From Candidatus Eisenbergiella intestinipullorum (GTDB lineage: Bacteria > Bacillota > Clostridia > Lachnospirales > Lachnospiraceae): a DNA stretch of 58,599 nt. The stretch covers positions 1 to 58,599 of the forward strand of contig DWWH01000029.1 in the NCBI GenBank assembly GCA_019119815.1, written 5' to 3'. Below are positions 26,912-36,269 of this stretch, piece by piece. The position numbers and the translations under genes were made by a program. The notes beneath the pieces were generated by a model. It searched no databases. It saw nothing but the letters and a program-made list of their open reading frames with translations, and was not told the DNA's origin. The first letter of the stretch is position 1; every line of letters begins with the position of its first letter.

Positions 26912-27760
26912 TCAGCCGCCGTGCCGTTTCCGGTATTCCGCCGGAGAGAGGCCGGATGCCCTGCGGAATACCTTGCAGAAATAGTTGCCGCAGGAAAAGC
27001 CGCAGGAGACGGCGATCTCGTCGATGGAAAGGGAGGTGTTCAGCAAAAGGAAGAGGGCATGGGACAGGCGGATCCCGTTGAGGCAGGACAGGGGCGTCTG
27101 TCCGGTTTCCCTGGTAAAAAGCCGAGTGAAATAGGCCGGGGAGAGGCCGAGACGAGCGGCTAGCTCCTCCATGGAAAAACGCCGGTCAAAATGCTCCTTC
27201 ATATATTGCAGTCCGGCGGCGACCGCTGCGGAAGGCTCCGGAAGGGAGGGGGATTCCAGTGTCCGCAGAAGGGAAGAGAGGAAGCGGTAGACCAGCTCGC
27301 CTCCCTCATAGCTTTTCAGACGCCTGCCCTCCCGAAGCTCCCGGTGCAGGTTCAGCCACAGCAGGATGGGAAAGCTGTCGGGGGGAAGGCAAAAGCAGGG
27401 CCCGAAAAAACGGCGGATCCTGGAAAAGAAGGGCCGTACCGCTTCGCCCTGAAAATGCACATACAGATATTCCCAGCGCGCATCCGTCCCGCCGGAGGGC
27501 AGGAAATACCGGCTGTTCTCCGGAATGGAGGAAAAAAAGGCGGTGCCGGGAAGCTGGACCCTGTCCCTTCCTTCCCAGGAGAAAACGCCCTGCCCTTCCA
27601 GGGTATATTGGAAAAGATAGCCGCTGTAGTCCCGGTCCGCGTTGCTGAAATCATAAGTTTCATTCTGTCTGGCCTCCAGTCCGAAGTCCAGAAGGGACAG
27701 GGGCTCCTGCGCGAAGCCGGACTGGAGAAAGCCGAAGCTGCCGAGCTGATCTGAGGTCAA
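26912..27760 (-). CDS. AraC family transcriptional regulator (TTG start)
   Basis: A 282-residue regulator: an N-terminal cupin-like sensor (GYLFQYTLEGQGVFSWEG, ARWEYLYVHFQG) and two C-terminal helix-turn-helix motifs (LAARLGLSPAYFTRLFTRET; GFSCGNYFCKVFRRASGLSP). I place the start at TTG 27760 because AGGAGGG sits exactly seven bases upstream and no ATG is available there; longer in-frame sequence runs through the divergent promoter of the GH27 gene. Being divergent from GH27 and upstream of GH2, it probably activates both. Confidence 0.9.
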   Translation of the reverse strand: MTSDQLGSFGFLQSGFAQEPLSLLDFGLEARQNETYDFSNADRDYSGYLFQYTLEGQGVFSWEGRDRVQLPGTAFFSSIPENSRYFLPSGGTDARWEYLYVHFQGEAVRPFFSRIRRFFGPCFCLPPDSFPILLWLNLHRELREGRRLKSYEGGELVYRFLSSLLRTLESPSLPEPSAAVAAGLQYMKEHFDRRFSMEELAARLGLSPAYFTRLFTRETGQTPLSCLNGIRLSHALFLLLNTSLSIDEIAVSCGFSCGNYFCKVFRRASGLSPAEYRKRHGG

Positions 27761-27791
27761 AAATTTACCCTCCTGTGTCAGTTTTTTATTC

Positions 27792-27820
27792 TTGAAGCTG
27801 TTCCGTCGAAATATTATAAT
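27792..27820 (+). promoter_or_regulatory. Sigma-A promoter for the GH27 gene
   Basis: TTGAAG (27792-27797), 17 bases, TATAAT (27815-27820). It lies between the divergent AraC and GH27 genes, an arrangement typical of local AraC control. Confidence 0.78.
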
Positions 27821-27936
27821 CAAAATATACGGGGAGGACAACCCTGAAATTCCTGCCGGCAGGCTGTGGACGGAAGGAACCAAAGAGGAACAAAAATATA
27901 CCCCGGATTGTCCGGTAAAAGGAAAGGAAGGAAAGC

Positions 27937-29310
27937 ATGAACAAAAATACCTTTGCGCTGACGCCCCCCATGGGCTGGAACAGCTATGACTATTATGACA
28001 CCACGGTGAACGAAGAGCAGGTGAAGGCAAACGCCGATTACATGGCGGCGAACCTGAAGGAATACGGCTGGGAGTATGTCATCGTGGACATCCAGTGGTA
28101 TGCCTGGGGAGCGGGAACCATGAGAGACAGACATCAGTATATCCCTTTCAGCCGTCTGGAGATGGACGAATATGGCAGGCTGATTCCCTGCCCGGAGCGT
28201 TTCCCTTCTTCGGAAAACGGAGCGGGCTTCCGGCCTCTGGCGGACTACGTGCATTCCCTGGGGCTGAAATTCGGCATCCATATCATGCGCGGCATTCCCA
28301 GAGTGGCGGCGCAGGAGCATCTTCCCATTCTGGGAAGCGAGCAGACGGCGGATGAAGTGGCCGATCCCGCTTCCATCTGCGGGTGGAACCCGGATATGTA
28401 CGGACTGCGCGCAGGAATGGAAGGCAGCCAGGCCTACTATGATTCCCTGTTCGCCCTGTACGCAGAATGGGGCGTGGACTACGTGAAGTGCGACGACATC
28501 TGCAACACCAGCCTGTATCGGGAGAACCAGTATTCGGCGGCTCATGAGATCGAGATGCTGCATGCGGCGATCGAAAAATGCGGCAGGCCCATCGTGCTGA
28601 GCCTTTCCCCGGGACCCGCCCTCATCGAGAAGGCATGGCATTATGAGAAATATGCGAATATGTGGCGCATCACCGATGATTTCTGGGATCGCTGGGATCT
28701 GTTGAAGAACATGTTCTGGCGCTGTGAGCTGTGGCAGGACCATGTGAAGGAAGGATGCTTCCCGGACTGCGACATGCTGCCGCTCGGAAAGGTGGGAAAG
28801 GGCTTCGGGGAGGAGCGTTCCACCAACTTCACAAAGGCGGAGCAGGTGACGATGATGACGCTCTGGTGCGTCTTCCGTTCCCCGCTGATGCTGGGGGCGG
28901 AGATGACGAAGCTAGACGACTGGACCCTGTCCCTTCTCACCAACAGGGAGGTGCTGGCTCTTTTGGAGGACGGCCATCACGGCGTCCAGGTGGAACGCAC
29001 GGAGGATTACGCGGTCTGGGCCAATTGGAATGAAAAGGACGGAACGGTCTGCGTCGCCCTGTTCAATCTGAAGGAGGAAGCGGCCAACGTTTCCGTTTCC
29101 CTGGAAGACATCGCGGCTGCCCTTCCTGTTTCCGTGGGCGAAAAGCTCCTGGAGAAGACCGGATGGACGAAGGAAACGGTTGGAGCAGAGAAGACGGAAA
29201 GCCTGGAGATCGCCCTGAAGGAGCTGTGGACGAAGGAAACGGCTTACTGCACCGGCGGAGCGGTATACAGCCCGGTGGAGGCGCACGGAGCGAAGCTGTT
29301 CGCTCTGTAA
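27937..29310 (+). CDS. Alpha-galactosidase-type glycoside hydrolase (GH27)
   Basis: A 457-residue GH27 enzyme. The TIM barrel begins LTPPMGWNSYDYYD, the family start. The nucleophile is Asp186 in DYVKCDD, and the acid/base is in RITDDFWDRW (Asp247/248). A beta-sandwich domain follows. GH27 members remove alpha-galactose, alpha-N-acetylgalactosamine or beta-L-arabinopyranose, and the sequence alone does not decide between them; the last would fit an arabinogalactan substrate. No signal peptide. The start follows AAAGGAAAGG, and the gene lies under a strong promoter divergent from AraC. Confidence 0.9.
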   Translation: MNKNTFALTPPMGWNSYDYYDTTVNEEQVKANADYMAANLKEYGWEYVIVDIQWYAWGAGTMRDRHQYIPFSRLEMDEYGRLIPCPERFPSSENGAGFRPLADYVHSLGLKFGIHIMRGIPRVAAQEHLPILGSEQTADEVADPASICGWNPDMYGLRAGMEGSQAYYDSLFALYAEWGVDYVKCDDICNTSLYRENQYSAAHEIEMLHAAIEKCGRPIVLSLSPGPALIEKAWHYEKYANMWRITDDFWDRWDLLKNMFWRCELWQDHVKEGCFPDCDMLPLGKVGKGFGEERSTNFTKAEQVTMMTLWCVFRSPLMLGAEMTKLDDWTLSLLTNREVLALLEDGHHGVQVERTEDYAVWANWNEKDGTVCVALFNLKEEAANVSVSLEDIAAALPVSVGEKLLEKTGWTKETVGAEKTESLEIALKELWTKETAYCTGGAVYSPVEAHGAKLFAL

Positions 29311-29380
29311 ACGGAACTGCGGCGAAAAGCGGTTAAGTCTCTGCGGCGCGGAGGCGAAAAACGGAGAGAAAAAATCGGCC

Positions 29381-29422
29381 CGGCGGCCGGGGAATGGCGG
29401 AAAAAGCGCTTCCCGGCCGCCG
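29381..29422 (+). terminator. Strong hairpin after the GH27 gene
   Basis: CGGCGGCCGGGGAA pairs with TTCCCGGCCGCCG about 70 bases after the GH27 stop. The rest of the 274-base gap holds another nested hairpin (GGAGGGC/GCCCTCC with inner CCGCCCG/CGGGCGG, 29521-29569) just before the ribosome binding site of the next gene, which could affect its translation. Confidence 0.5.
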
Positions 29423-29584
29423 GATCTTTGTCTTTAAAAAGGATATTCTTTTCCGGGATTTTATGGTAAACTGAAAAAAGAGCTGCAGCCGTGCCGGAGG
29501 CCGGGCTGCAAAAAAAAGAAGGAGGGCGCGGCCGCCCGCCCCGGGCGGGACACAAAAGGGCCGCCCTCCGGAACGGAGGATGAC

Positions 29585-30514
29585 ATGCAGAAGTATACGG
29601 GATACCTTTTCGTACATTTTACGGGAGAACAGCCGGGAGGGGAGCAGATCTATTTTTCCCTGAGCAGGGACGGCATGCACTGGAAAGACCTGAACGCGGG
29701 GAAACCGGTCCTGGTATCGCAGATCGGAGAGAAGGGAGTGCGCGATCCCTTCATCCTGCGCAATCCCCTGAACGGGAAATATGTGATCATCGCAACGGAT
29801 CTGCGGATCGAGGCGGGCAAGGGCTGGGATGTGGCACAGCATGCCGGAAGCAGAAGCCTGATCGTATGGCAGTCCGAAAATATGACCGACTGGGAGGGGC
29901 CGGAAAGCCATGAAGTGGGCATCCCTCAGGCGGGCTGCGTCTGGGCGCCGGAGGCCATTTTTGACGAGGAAAATCAGGAATTCCTGGTATTCTGGGCCTC
30001 CATGGTCAAGGAGGAGACGGACGAAGAACCCAGGCAGCGCATCTATGCCTCCCGCACCAGAGATTTTCACAGCTTTACGCCCGCGCAGAAATATCAGGAG
30101 GGGAAAAACCACATCATCGACACCACCATCCTGAAGGCGGGAGACTATTATTACCGTTTTGCCAAGGATGAGACGGTCAAGAACATCCGCCTGGACAGAA
30201 GCAGGAGCCTGGATAAGGACAGCTTTGAGCCGGTTGCCTCTCCGGTGCTGGATACGCTGCTGGGCGTGGAGGGACCGGCAGCCTTCCGCTTCAATGACAG
30301 GAAGCAGTGGTGCCTGATGGTGGACCGCTTCGCTGAGGATGCGGGCTATCTTCCTCTGCTTTCCGACGGCTTTGAAAGCGGCGTCTTCCGGATCGCACAG
30401 GATGGAGAATATGATATGGGAGAGACCAAGAAGCGTCACGGCAGCATCCTGAACCTGACGGAGGAGGAGTATCAGGCCCTTGCGGAAAAATACGGGGCAG
30501 ACGGCGGAAGGTAG
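29585..30514 (+). CDS. GH43-like five-bladed propeller glycosidase
   Basis: A 309-residue enzyme of the GH43 type. The propeller motifs are in order: a first blade with an SRDGMHW repeat, GVRDPFILRNPLNGKYVI (catalytic base region), CVWAPEAIFDEE (pKa modulator region) and LLGVEGPAAFRF (acid region). GH43 members remove arabinofuranose, xylose or beta-1,3-galactose. GGAGG precedes ATG 29585. No signal peptide. It follows GH27 on the same strand and probably shares its regulation. Subfamily and substrate cannot be told here. Confidence 0.85.
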   Translation: MQKYTGYLFVHFTGEQPGGEQIYFSLSRDGMHWKDLNAGKPVLVSQIGEKGVRDPFILRNPLNGKYVIIATDLRIEAGKGWDVAQHAGSRSLIVWQSENMTDWEGPESHEVGIPQAGCVWAPEAIFDEENQEFLVFWASMVKEETDEEPRQRIYASRTRDFHSFTPAQKYQEGKNHIIDTTILKAGDYYYRFAKDETVKNIRLDRSRSLDKDSFEPVASPVLDTLLGVEGPAAFRFNDRKQWCLMVDRFAEDAGYLPLLSDGFESGVFRIAQDGEYDMGETKKRHGSILNLTEEEYQALAEKYGADGGR

Positions 30515-30544
30515 GATCGCTACGGGCAGAAGCAGCATTCTCAC

Positions 30545-30625
30545 GCGGGGCGCAGGAGGTGTCCCAAGCCCCGGCCTGACGCTTCCGGTTTGTTGCTTCG
30601 CGGCGGGGCGGTCATTGCGCCCCGC
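30545..30625. terminator. Long-range hairpin between convergent GH43 and AraC genes
   Basis: GCGGGGCGCA pairs perfectly with TGCGCCCCGC across 61 bases and ends exactly at the AraC stop. The arms lack a T tract. Confidence 0.4.
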
Positions 30626-31486
30626 TCAGCTGGCGGAGCATTGGGCGTACTTTTTGGGAGAGATCCCCACCGCCTTGGTGAATGCCTTCAGGAAATTGCT
30701 GTAGTCGTTGAAGCCGCAGCGCTCGCAGGTTTCCGTTACGGAGCAGCCGGAGCTTAACAGGGATTTGGCCACGGTGATCCGCTTGGCGGTGATGTATTTG
30801 TTGATGGTGGTCCCGGTGGCCGCCTTGAAGATCCGGCAGAGGTAGGAACTGCTCAGGAAAAAGTGGCCGGAAAGGTCTTCGATGCTCAGGGAGGAGCTGA
30901 TATTCTGATTTATGAAGGTCAGGATCTCATCCACCTGGGTATGGTAGGAGGGAGCTTCCTCCTCTCTGCGGGCTTCGCTGCGCTGATAGAAAATGCGGTT
31001 CAAAAACACCATGAGCTCGGTGAAGACCGCCCGGGCCTCCAGATCGGAGCCGAAGCCGGACAGGCCGGCCAGCTTGTGGACGAAGTAGCGGAACCGGTTC
31101 TGCTCCTCCTCCGTCAGGTGCAGCCTGTGGGAGAGCTCGTCGCTGCGGTAATGAAAGCAGAGGTTCAGATCCGTCTGCTGGGAGCTTAAGGCGGTCAGAA
31201 AATCCGGGCATACCGCGATCACGAACCGTTCGTGGACCGCCTGATCGAGCTGGGAGAGATAATGGCTCTCATACTGGTTGATGAAAAAAATATCGCCGGG
31301 CTGAATGTCATAGAAACGGTTGTCGATCAGAAACTGCTTTCCGCCCGATATGGAATAATAGATCTCATAGCAGTCATGGATGTGCATGTCCATGGGTTTG
31401 TCGTCATTATACAGATGAGCCACCGCAAAGCTTCTGCTTTCCATGCAGGACTGCATGGCGAGCTTGCAGGAACTGAATTCTTTCAT
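30626..31486 (-). CDS. AraC family transcriptional regulator
   Basis: A 286-residue regulator with a cupin sensor whose metal or sugar site may include the histidines in DMHIHDCYEIYYSISGG, then two helix-turn-helix motifs (GHFFLSSSYLCRIFKAATG; CGFNDYSNFLKAFTKAVGIS). It is divergent from kduI and shares the 168-base control region 31487-31654, which contains a TATGAT -10 box (31618-31623) with a poor -35. That suits an activator-dependent promoter for the kduI-kduD-lyase cluster. Confidence 0.92.
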   Translation of the reverse strand: MKEFSSCKLAMQSCMESRSFAVAHLYNDDKPMDMHIHDCYEIYYSISGGKQFLIDNRFYDIQPGDIFFINQYESHYLSQLDQAVHERFVIAVCPDFLTALSSQQTDLNLCFHYRSDELSHRLHLTEEEQNRFRYFVHKLAGLSGFGSDLEARAVFTELMVFLNRIFYQRSEARREEEAPSYHTQVDEILTFINQNISSSLSIEDLSGHFFLSSSYLCRIFKAATGTTINKYITAKRITVAKSLLSSGCSVTETCERCGFNDYSNFLKAFTKAVGISPKKYAQCSAS

Positions 31487-31654
31487 GGTAATGTGATCCT
31501 CCTGTTCATCTGTCAGGAAACCGGTATGTAGTAGCTTCGTCTTTCAGTATACGCCAGATGTTCAGAATAAGCAAGATTTTAAAGAAAATAACACAAGAAC
31601 CGGAATATAAAGAATGCTATGATAAGAACAGAAAAGGGAAAAGGAGGCAGGCTT

Positions 31655-32518
31655 ATGGAATTAAGGACAGCGTGCTCACCGAAGGATGTGAAGCACTACA
31701 CAACACAGCGTCTGCGGGAGGAGTTTCTGATCCAGGGGCTTTTCACGCCGGATGAGATCAGACTGGTCTACAGCCACATCGACCGCATCATCGTCGGAGC
31801 GGCCACTCCGGTGGAGAAGAAGCTGGTGCTCACGGCGGGCGAGGAGCTGAGGGCGGAGTATTTTCTGCAGAGAAGAGAGCTGGGCGTGATCAACATCGGC
31901 GGAGCCGGAAGGATCACGGTGGACGGAAAGGTATATGCCGTGGCGCCCAGAGAGGGTATGTACATCGGAATGGGATCGAAGGACATTTCCTTTGAAAGCG
32001 ACAACGCGGCAGAACCGGCAAAATTTTATCTGAACAGCGCGCCCGCCCACAGGACCTGCCCGACGGTCCTGATCAGAAGAGAGGGAGAGCAGCAGGAAGG
32101 CGTCGTCATCATCAAGGATGAGAACAAGGTGGAACTGGGAAGCCTGGAGGAATCCAACCACAGAGTGATCTGCAAGTACATTCTTCCCGGCCAGGTGGAG
32201 AGCTGCCAGCTTGAGATGGGCATGACTTCCTTAAAGCCCGGAAGCGTATGGAACTCCATGCCCTGCCACACGCATGACAGAAGGATGGAGGTCTATCTTT
32301 ACTTCGACCTTCCCGAGGATGCCTTTGTGATGCACTATATGGGAGAGCCTGATGAGACCAGGCACATTGTGATGCGCAATGAGGAGGCGGTGATCTCCCC
32401 GAGCTGGTCCATCCACTGCGGAAGCGGCACCAGAAACTATACCTTTATCTGGGGCATGGTGGGAGAAAATCAGGATTTCGACGACATGGACGGCGTCGGC
32501 ATGAAGGAGCTTCTGTGA
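31655..32518 (+). CDS. kduI: 5-dehydro-4-deoxy-D-glucuronate isomerase
   Basis: KduI converts 4-deoxy-L-threo-5-hexosulose uronate (from unsaturated uronic acids) to 2-keto-3-deoxy-5-ketogluconate. The 287-residue cupin carries the conserved zinc-site segment SMPCHTHDRRMEVYLYFDLP and the N-terminal HYTTQRLREEFLIQGLF. AAGGAGG precedes ATG 31655. It is the step directly after the GH88 enzyme and is followed by the dehydrogenase gene. Family length is about 278, so this one is complete. Confidence 0.95.
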   Translation: MELRTACSPKDVKHYTTQRLREEFLIQGLFTPDEIRLVYSHIDRIIVGAATPVEKKLVLTAGEELRAEYFLQRRELGVINIGGAGRITVDGKVYAVAPREGMYIGMGSKDISFESDNAAEPAKFYLNSAPAHRTCPTVLIRREGEQQEGVVIIKDENKVELGSLEESNHRVICKYILPGQVESCQLEMGMTSLKPGSVWNSMPCHTHDRRMEVYLYFDLPEDAFVMHYMGEPDETRHIVMRNEEAVISPSWSIHCGSGTRNYTFIWGMVGENQDFDDMDGVGMKELL

Positions 32519-32625
32519 TCCGCCTGCTGCGGCCGCCGGAATGGAATCGGAAGGATGCTTCCCGTCAGGGGAAATGGCATACATAACAAACGTCTCAGGA
32601 CGAAAAAGATAAGGAGGAATCTATC

Positions 32626-33429
32626 ATGGGAATTTTAAACAGCTTTTCACTGGAAGGCAAAGTGGCTCTGGTAACGGGCGCTTCCTATGGGATCGGCTTT
32701 GCGATCGCGACCGCTTATGCGGAGGCCGGAGCCACCATCGTATTTAACGACATCAAGCAGGAGCTGGTGGACAAGGGACTGGCAGCCTATAAGGAAAAGG
32801 GCATCGATGCCCATGGCTATGTCTGCGATGTGACGGATGAGACGGCTGTCAACGCTCTGGTAAAGAAGATCGAAGAGGAAGTGGGGACCATCGACATCCT
32901 GGTAAACAACGCCGGCATCATCAAGCGCATCCCCATGCTGGAGATGAGCGCGGAAGCCTTCCGCCAGGTGATCGACGTTGACCTGAACGCTCCTTTCATC
33001 GTCTCCAAGGCCGTCATCCCCGGCATGATCAAGAAGGGACACGGCAAGATCATCAACATCTGCTCCATGATGAGCGAGCTGGGCAGAGAGACCGTTTCCG
33101 CCTATGCTGCCGCAAAGGGCGGCCTGAAGATGCTCACCAGGAACATCGCTTCCGAGTACGGCGAATACAACATTCAGTGCAACGGCATCGGGCCCGGCTA
33201 TATCGCCACCCCTCAGACGGCTCCGCTGCGTGAGATCCAGCCTGACGGAAGCAGACATCCCTTCGATCAGTTCATCATCGCGAAGACTCCGGCCGCCCGC
33301 TGGGGAGACACGGCTGATCTGCAGGGACCTGCGGTATTCCTGGCATCCGACGCTTCCAACTTCGTGAACGGACATGTCCTGTATGTGGACGGCGGGATCC
33401 TGGCTTACATCGGGAAACAGCCCCAGTAA
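32626..33429 (+). CDS. kduD: Short-chain dehydrogenase, KduD/gluconate 5-dehydrogenase type
   Basis: A 267-residue SDR. It has the cofactor motif TGASYGIG near the N-terminus, NNAG, the catalytic Ser (in ICSMMSELG) and the YxxxK pair in SAYAAAKGG. Next to kduI its role should be reduction of 2-keto-3-deoxy-5-ketogluconate to KDG. The extra segment around GSRHPFDQFIIAKTPAARWG is more typical of gluconate 5-dehydrogenases than of the shorter E. coli KduD, so the symbol rests mainly on context. KDG kinase and aldolase genes are not in the window. Confidence 0.85.
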   Translation: MGILNSFSLEGKVALVTGASYGIGFAIATAYAEAGATIVFNDIKQELVDKGLAAYKEKGIDAHGYVCDVTDETAVNALVKKIEEEVGTIDILVNNAGIIKRIPMLEMSAEAFRQVIDVDLNAPFIVSKAVIPGMIKKGHGKIINICSMMSELGRETVSAYAAAKGGLKMLTRNIASEYGEYNIQCNGIGPGYIATPQTAPLREIQPDGSRHPFDQFIIAKTPAARWGDTADLQGPAVFLASDASNFVNGHVLYVDGGILAYIGKQPQ

Positions 33430-33479
33430 CCGGTCCCGGTAACCGGCCGCGCCGGGAACGGCGCTCTGCCGGGGGAGGA

Positions 33480-33512
33480 GAAGCCTTTCCGCATCCGGTG
33501 CGGAAGGGCTTC
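33480..33512 (+). terminator. Hairpin after kduD
   Basis: GAAGCCTTTCCGCA pairs perfectly with TGCGGAAGGGCTTC around TCCGG. A weak T-rich end (TGTCGTT) follows. It may reduce transcription of the lyase genes relative to kduI/kduD. Confidence 0.6.
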
Positions 33513-33555
33513 TGTCGTTAATCAGACCAAAACGAAAAAAGGAAAGGGAGAAATT

Positions 33556-34335
33556 ATGTTTACGATTAAATGGATCGGCCCTGACGGGAGCCTGAAGGCG
33601 CAGGACAGCGGAGAGGACGAGGCGCGTCTCGTGACGGAAGAATACGAGGAGGGAGACAGACTCGTTGTGGAAAGCTCGCAGGAGGGTGTTCATGCATGGC
33701 TGCAGATAGAGGATGTGCTGGGAAGATCCCTGGTATATCTGAAAGGAAGCTATGAATACCGGATTCCCTTTGGAGAGAAGCGGATCTGCTATTCCCCGAA
33801 GGCGTTTACGGGAGACCGGCACCTGGTTACGATCAGGAGAGCGAGAGAGACGGACGTGCACGCCTACCGGAACCTGGCGCTGAACGTAAATGACCAGCAC
33901 GGCAATACGGTCTGTTTTCCCCGGGCACATGCCAACGTGGAGACCAGAGGGGAGTCTGTGTTCGCTGCGATGAACGCCATCGACGGGGTGACGGAAAACC
34001 GTTCTCATGGCGCCTGGCCTTATGCATCCTGGGGGATCAACAGACAGGATGATGCGGAGCTGGTGCTGGAATTCGGAAGGCCGGTGGAGGTGGATCAGGT
34101 GGTCCTTTATACCAGAGCAGATTTTCCGCACGACAACTGGTGGGTGAACGGAAAGCTCACGTTTTCGGACGGCAGCAGCATGCAGCTTCCCATGGAAAAA
34201 TCGGTGCTTCCCCATGTCTTTTCCTTTGAAAAAAAGACAATCGAGTGGCTGAAGCTGGGAGAGCTGATCAAGGCTGACGATCCTTCACCGTTCCCGGCGC
34301 TGACGCAGATTGAGGTATACGGGACCGATCTGTGA
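33556..34335 (+). CDS. Probable carbohydrate-binding (F5/8-type-like) protein
   Basis: The 259-residue protein appears to have two beta domains. The second, about residues 115-259, starts NLALNVNDQHGN and contains AMNAIDGVTENRSHGAWP, ASWGINRQDDAELVLEFGRP and a VVLYTRADFPHDNWW segment. This is the layout of galactose-binding-like (F5/8 type C, CBM32-like) modules. There is no catalytic domain and no signal peptide, which is odd because such modules are usually fused to secreted enzymes. It lies between kduD and the lyase, and may bind the oligosaccharide in the cytoplasm or act as a lyase partner. Confidence 0.65.
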   Translation: MFTIKWIGPDGSLKAQDSGEDEARLVTEEYEEGDRLVVESSQEGVHAWLQIEDVLGRSLVYLKGSYEYRIPFGEKRICYSPKAFTGDRHLVTIRRARETDVHAYRNLALNVNDQHGNTVCFPRAHANVETRGESVFAAMNAIDGVTENRSHGAWPYASWGINRQDDAELVLEFGRPVEVDQVVLYTRADFPHDNWWVNGKLTFSDGSSMQLPMEKSVLPHVFSFEKKTIEWLKLGELIKADDPSPFPALTQIEVYGTDL

Positions 34336-34457
34336 GCCTGTTGGAGAGGCTGACGGGGCCGTCCGCGGACGGCTCCCGGGAGGGATCCGTTTCGGAAAGA
34401 ACGGATTTCAGAAAAGACTTATTTTCGGAAGGGACTCATGCTGGAAGGGAGTCAGGT

Positions 34458-36269
34458 ATGCAGAAAAAGATAAAAGATTTTCTGGAGCAGTATCTGGACT
34501 GCATCAGAAAAAATGCCGCCGGGATGATGGACGAGGCCATGCCGGAGGCGGATGAGGCGCTGTTTTCCCTGTTTGAGAAAACGGGAAACAGGCTTCGCTA
34601 TGAGGATGTCTATTTTACCCGCAGAAAGTATCTGGCAGTGTTCGGACTGCTTTCCATCCTGGACGGGAGCGAAGCGTATGTGAAAAAGCTGACGGAGGTC
34701 CTGAAGGGGATCTGCAGGGAGGAATGCTGGGCGCTTCCCGCCCATGTGCACAGGGATACGGACCCGGACTGGAGAGTCTGCGTGGATCTGTTCGCCTCGG
34801 AAACGGGACAGGCGCTGGCGGAGATCCTGGGCCTTGCGGGAGAAAAGCTTTCGGAGGACGTGAGAAAAATGGTGCGGGAGAACATCTTCCGCCGGGTGAT
34901 GGATCCGTTCCTGAAAAGCAGTCCGCCCTATCAGCACTGGGAAGGCGGGGACAACAACTGGAATGCGGTATGCTGCGGCAGCATCGGCTGTATCGGCATG
35001 TATCTGATGCAGGATGAGCCGGAACGGCTGCAGGAGCTCCTGAAGCGGCTGCAGGCTTCCCTGACGCATTATATCGACGGATTTGCTGAGGACGGAGCCT
35101 GCATGGAGGGGCTGGACTATTTTTCCTATGGCTTTGCCTATTATGTGGGCTTTGCGGAGATGCTGCGGCAGTACACGAAGGGAGAAACGGATCTGCTGGC
35201 GCAGGAGAAATGCCGCAGGATCGCGCTGTTCCAGCAGAAATGCTATTTCCCCTCCGGCCGGACGCTCAGCTTTTCCGACGGAAACAGCCGGGACACCTAC
35301 CGGATGGGTCTGACCTGCCGTCTGGCGATGCGTTGGCCGGAGCTGGAAATCCCTCCGGTCAGCGTGGCGCGCAGCTTTGAGGGGGATTCCTGCTACCGTT
35401 TTCTGTGCTGCCTGCGGGATGTTTTGTGGACGCGGGAATATCTGGAACGGCAGGAAAAGGAAAAGACCGCAGAGACGGAGCCTGCTGCCGGAAGGGAACG
35501 CTTCCTGGCGCTCCCCTCGGCGCAGTGGTACATCGCCCATGGAAGGAGCGGAGGAGGCATGGCCTGCAAGGGCGGGCATAACGGAGAGCCACACAATCAC
35601 AATGATGTGGGAAGCTTTCTGTACCTGCTGGGAGACGAGATGCTTTTGACCGATCTGGGAGCGGGAGAATATACCAGGCAGTATTTCGGGCCGCAGCGGT
35701 ATGAAATCCTCTGCAACAATTCCTTCGGCCACAGTGTGCCGGTCCTGGATGGAAGCGGACAGAAGGACGGAAGAGAATACGGCTGCAGCGGTTTTTCGGC
35801 GGATGAAAAAGGCGGCTGCGAGATCCATTTTGCAGGCGCATACGGCGACGGCCGGGTAAAGGACCTCTGCCGGAGCTTCCGGTATGATCCGGATACGGAG
35901 GTGCTGGAGATCGCGGACCGGCTGGAAGCGGAAACGGACGTACCGATGTGGGAGAACCTGGTGACCCAGTACCGCCCTGTGATCAGAAACGGTCAGGTGT
36001 GGATAACGGGAAAGGATTACGCCTGCCGTGTGGAAACAGGGGACCTGGCGGGAGGCTTCCTGATCGAGGAAAAGAAGCATTCCTCTCACAAAGGAGTCCT
36101 GGAAAACGTATACTGTATTTCCTGGGAGGTCCCGGCTGGAAAGGATAATCCGGGTGAGAGGAGCTGCCGTTTCCGGATCGTGCCCGTATGGGAAGAAGCG
36201 CGGAAGGCGGCAGACGGATCTGACGGGCAGGTCCTGAAGAAGCTGGGATTTTCAGAGGAGGTTCTATGA
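34458..36269 (+). CDS. Heparinase II/III-type polysaccharide lyase
   Basis: The 603-residue protein has an N-terminal alpha/alpha toroid and a C-terminal beta-sandwich as in heparinase II/III lyases. Likely active-site segments are GGDNNWNAVCCG (Asn166-Asn167) and GGHNGEPHNHNDVGSF (His374, His379, His381). Such lyases cleave next to uronic acids by beta-elimination and leave an unsaturated uronate for GH88. There is no signal peptide, so it must act on imported oligosaccharides. I chose ATG 34458 behind GGAAGGGAG; an in-frame GTG at 34332 would add 42 low-complexity residues. Its stop overlaps the rhaM start. The exact lyase family is unknown. Confidence 0.82.
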   Translation: MQKKIKDFLEQYLDCIRKNAAGMMDEAMPEADEALFSLFEKTGNRLRYEDVYFTRRKYLAVFGLLSILDGSEAYVKKLTEVLKGICREECWALPAHVHRDTDPDWRVCVDLFASETGQALAEILGLAGEKLSEDVRKMVRENIFRRVMDPFLKSSPPYQHWEGGDNNWNAVCCGSIGCIGMYLMQDEPERLQELLKRLQASLTHYIDGFAEDGACMEGLDYFSYGFAYYVGFAEMLRQYTKGETDLLAQEKCRRIALFQQKCYFPSGRTLSFSDGNSRDTYRMGLTCRLAMRWPELEIPPVSVARSFEGDSCYRFLCCLRDVLWTREYLERQEKEKTAETEPAAGRERFLALPSAQWYIAHGRSGGGMACKGGHNGEPHNHNDVGSFLYLLGDEMLLTDLGAGEYTRQYFGPQRYEILCNNSFGHSVPVLDGSGQKDGREYGCSGFSADEKGGCEIHFAGAYGDGRVKDLCRSFRYDPDTEVLEIADRLEAETDVPMWENLVTQYRPVIRNGQVWITGKDYACRVETGDLAGGFLIEEKKHSSHKGVLENVYCISWEVPAGKDNPGERSCRFRIVPVWEEARKAADGSDGQVLKKLGFSEEVL

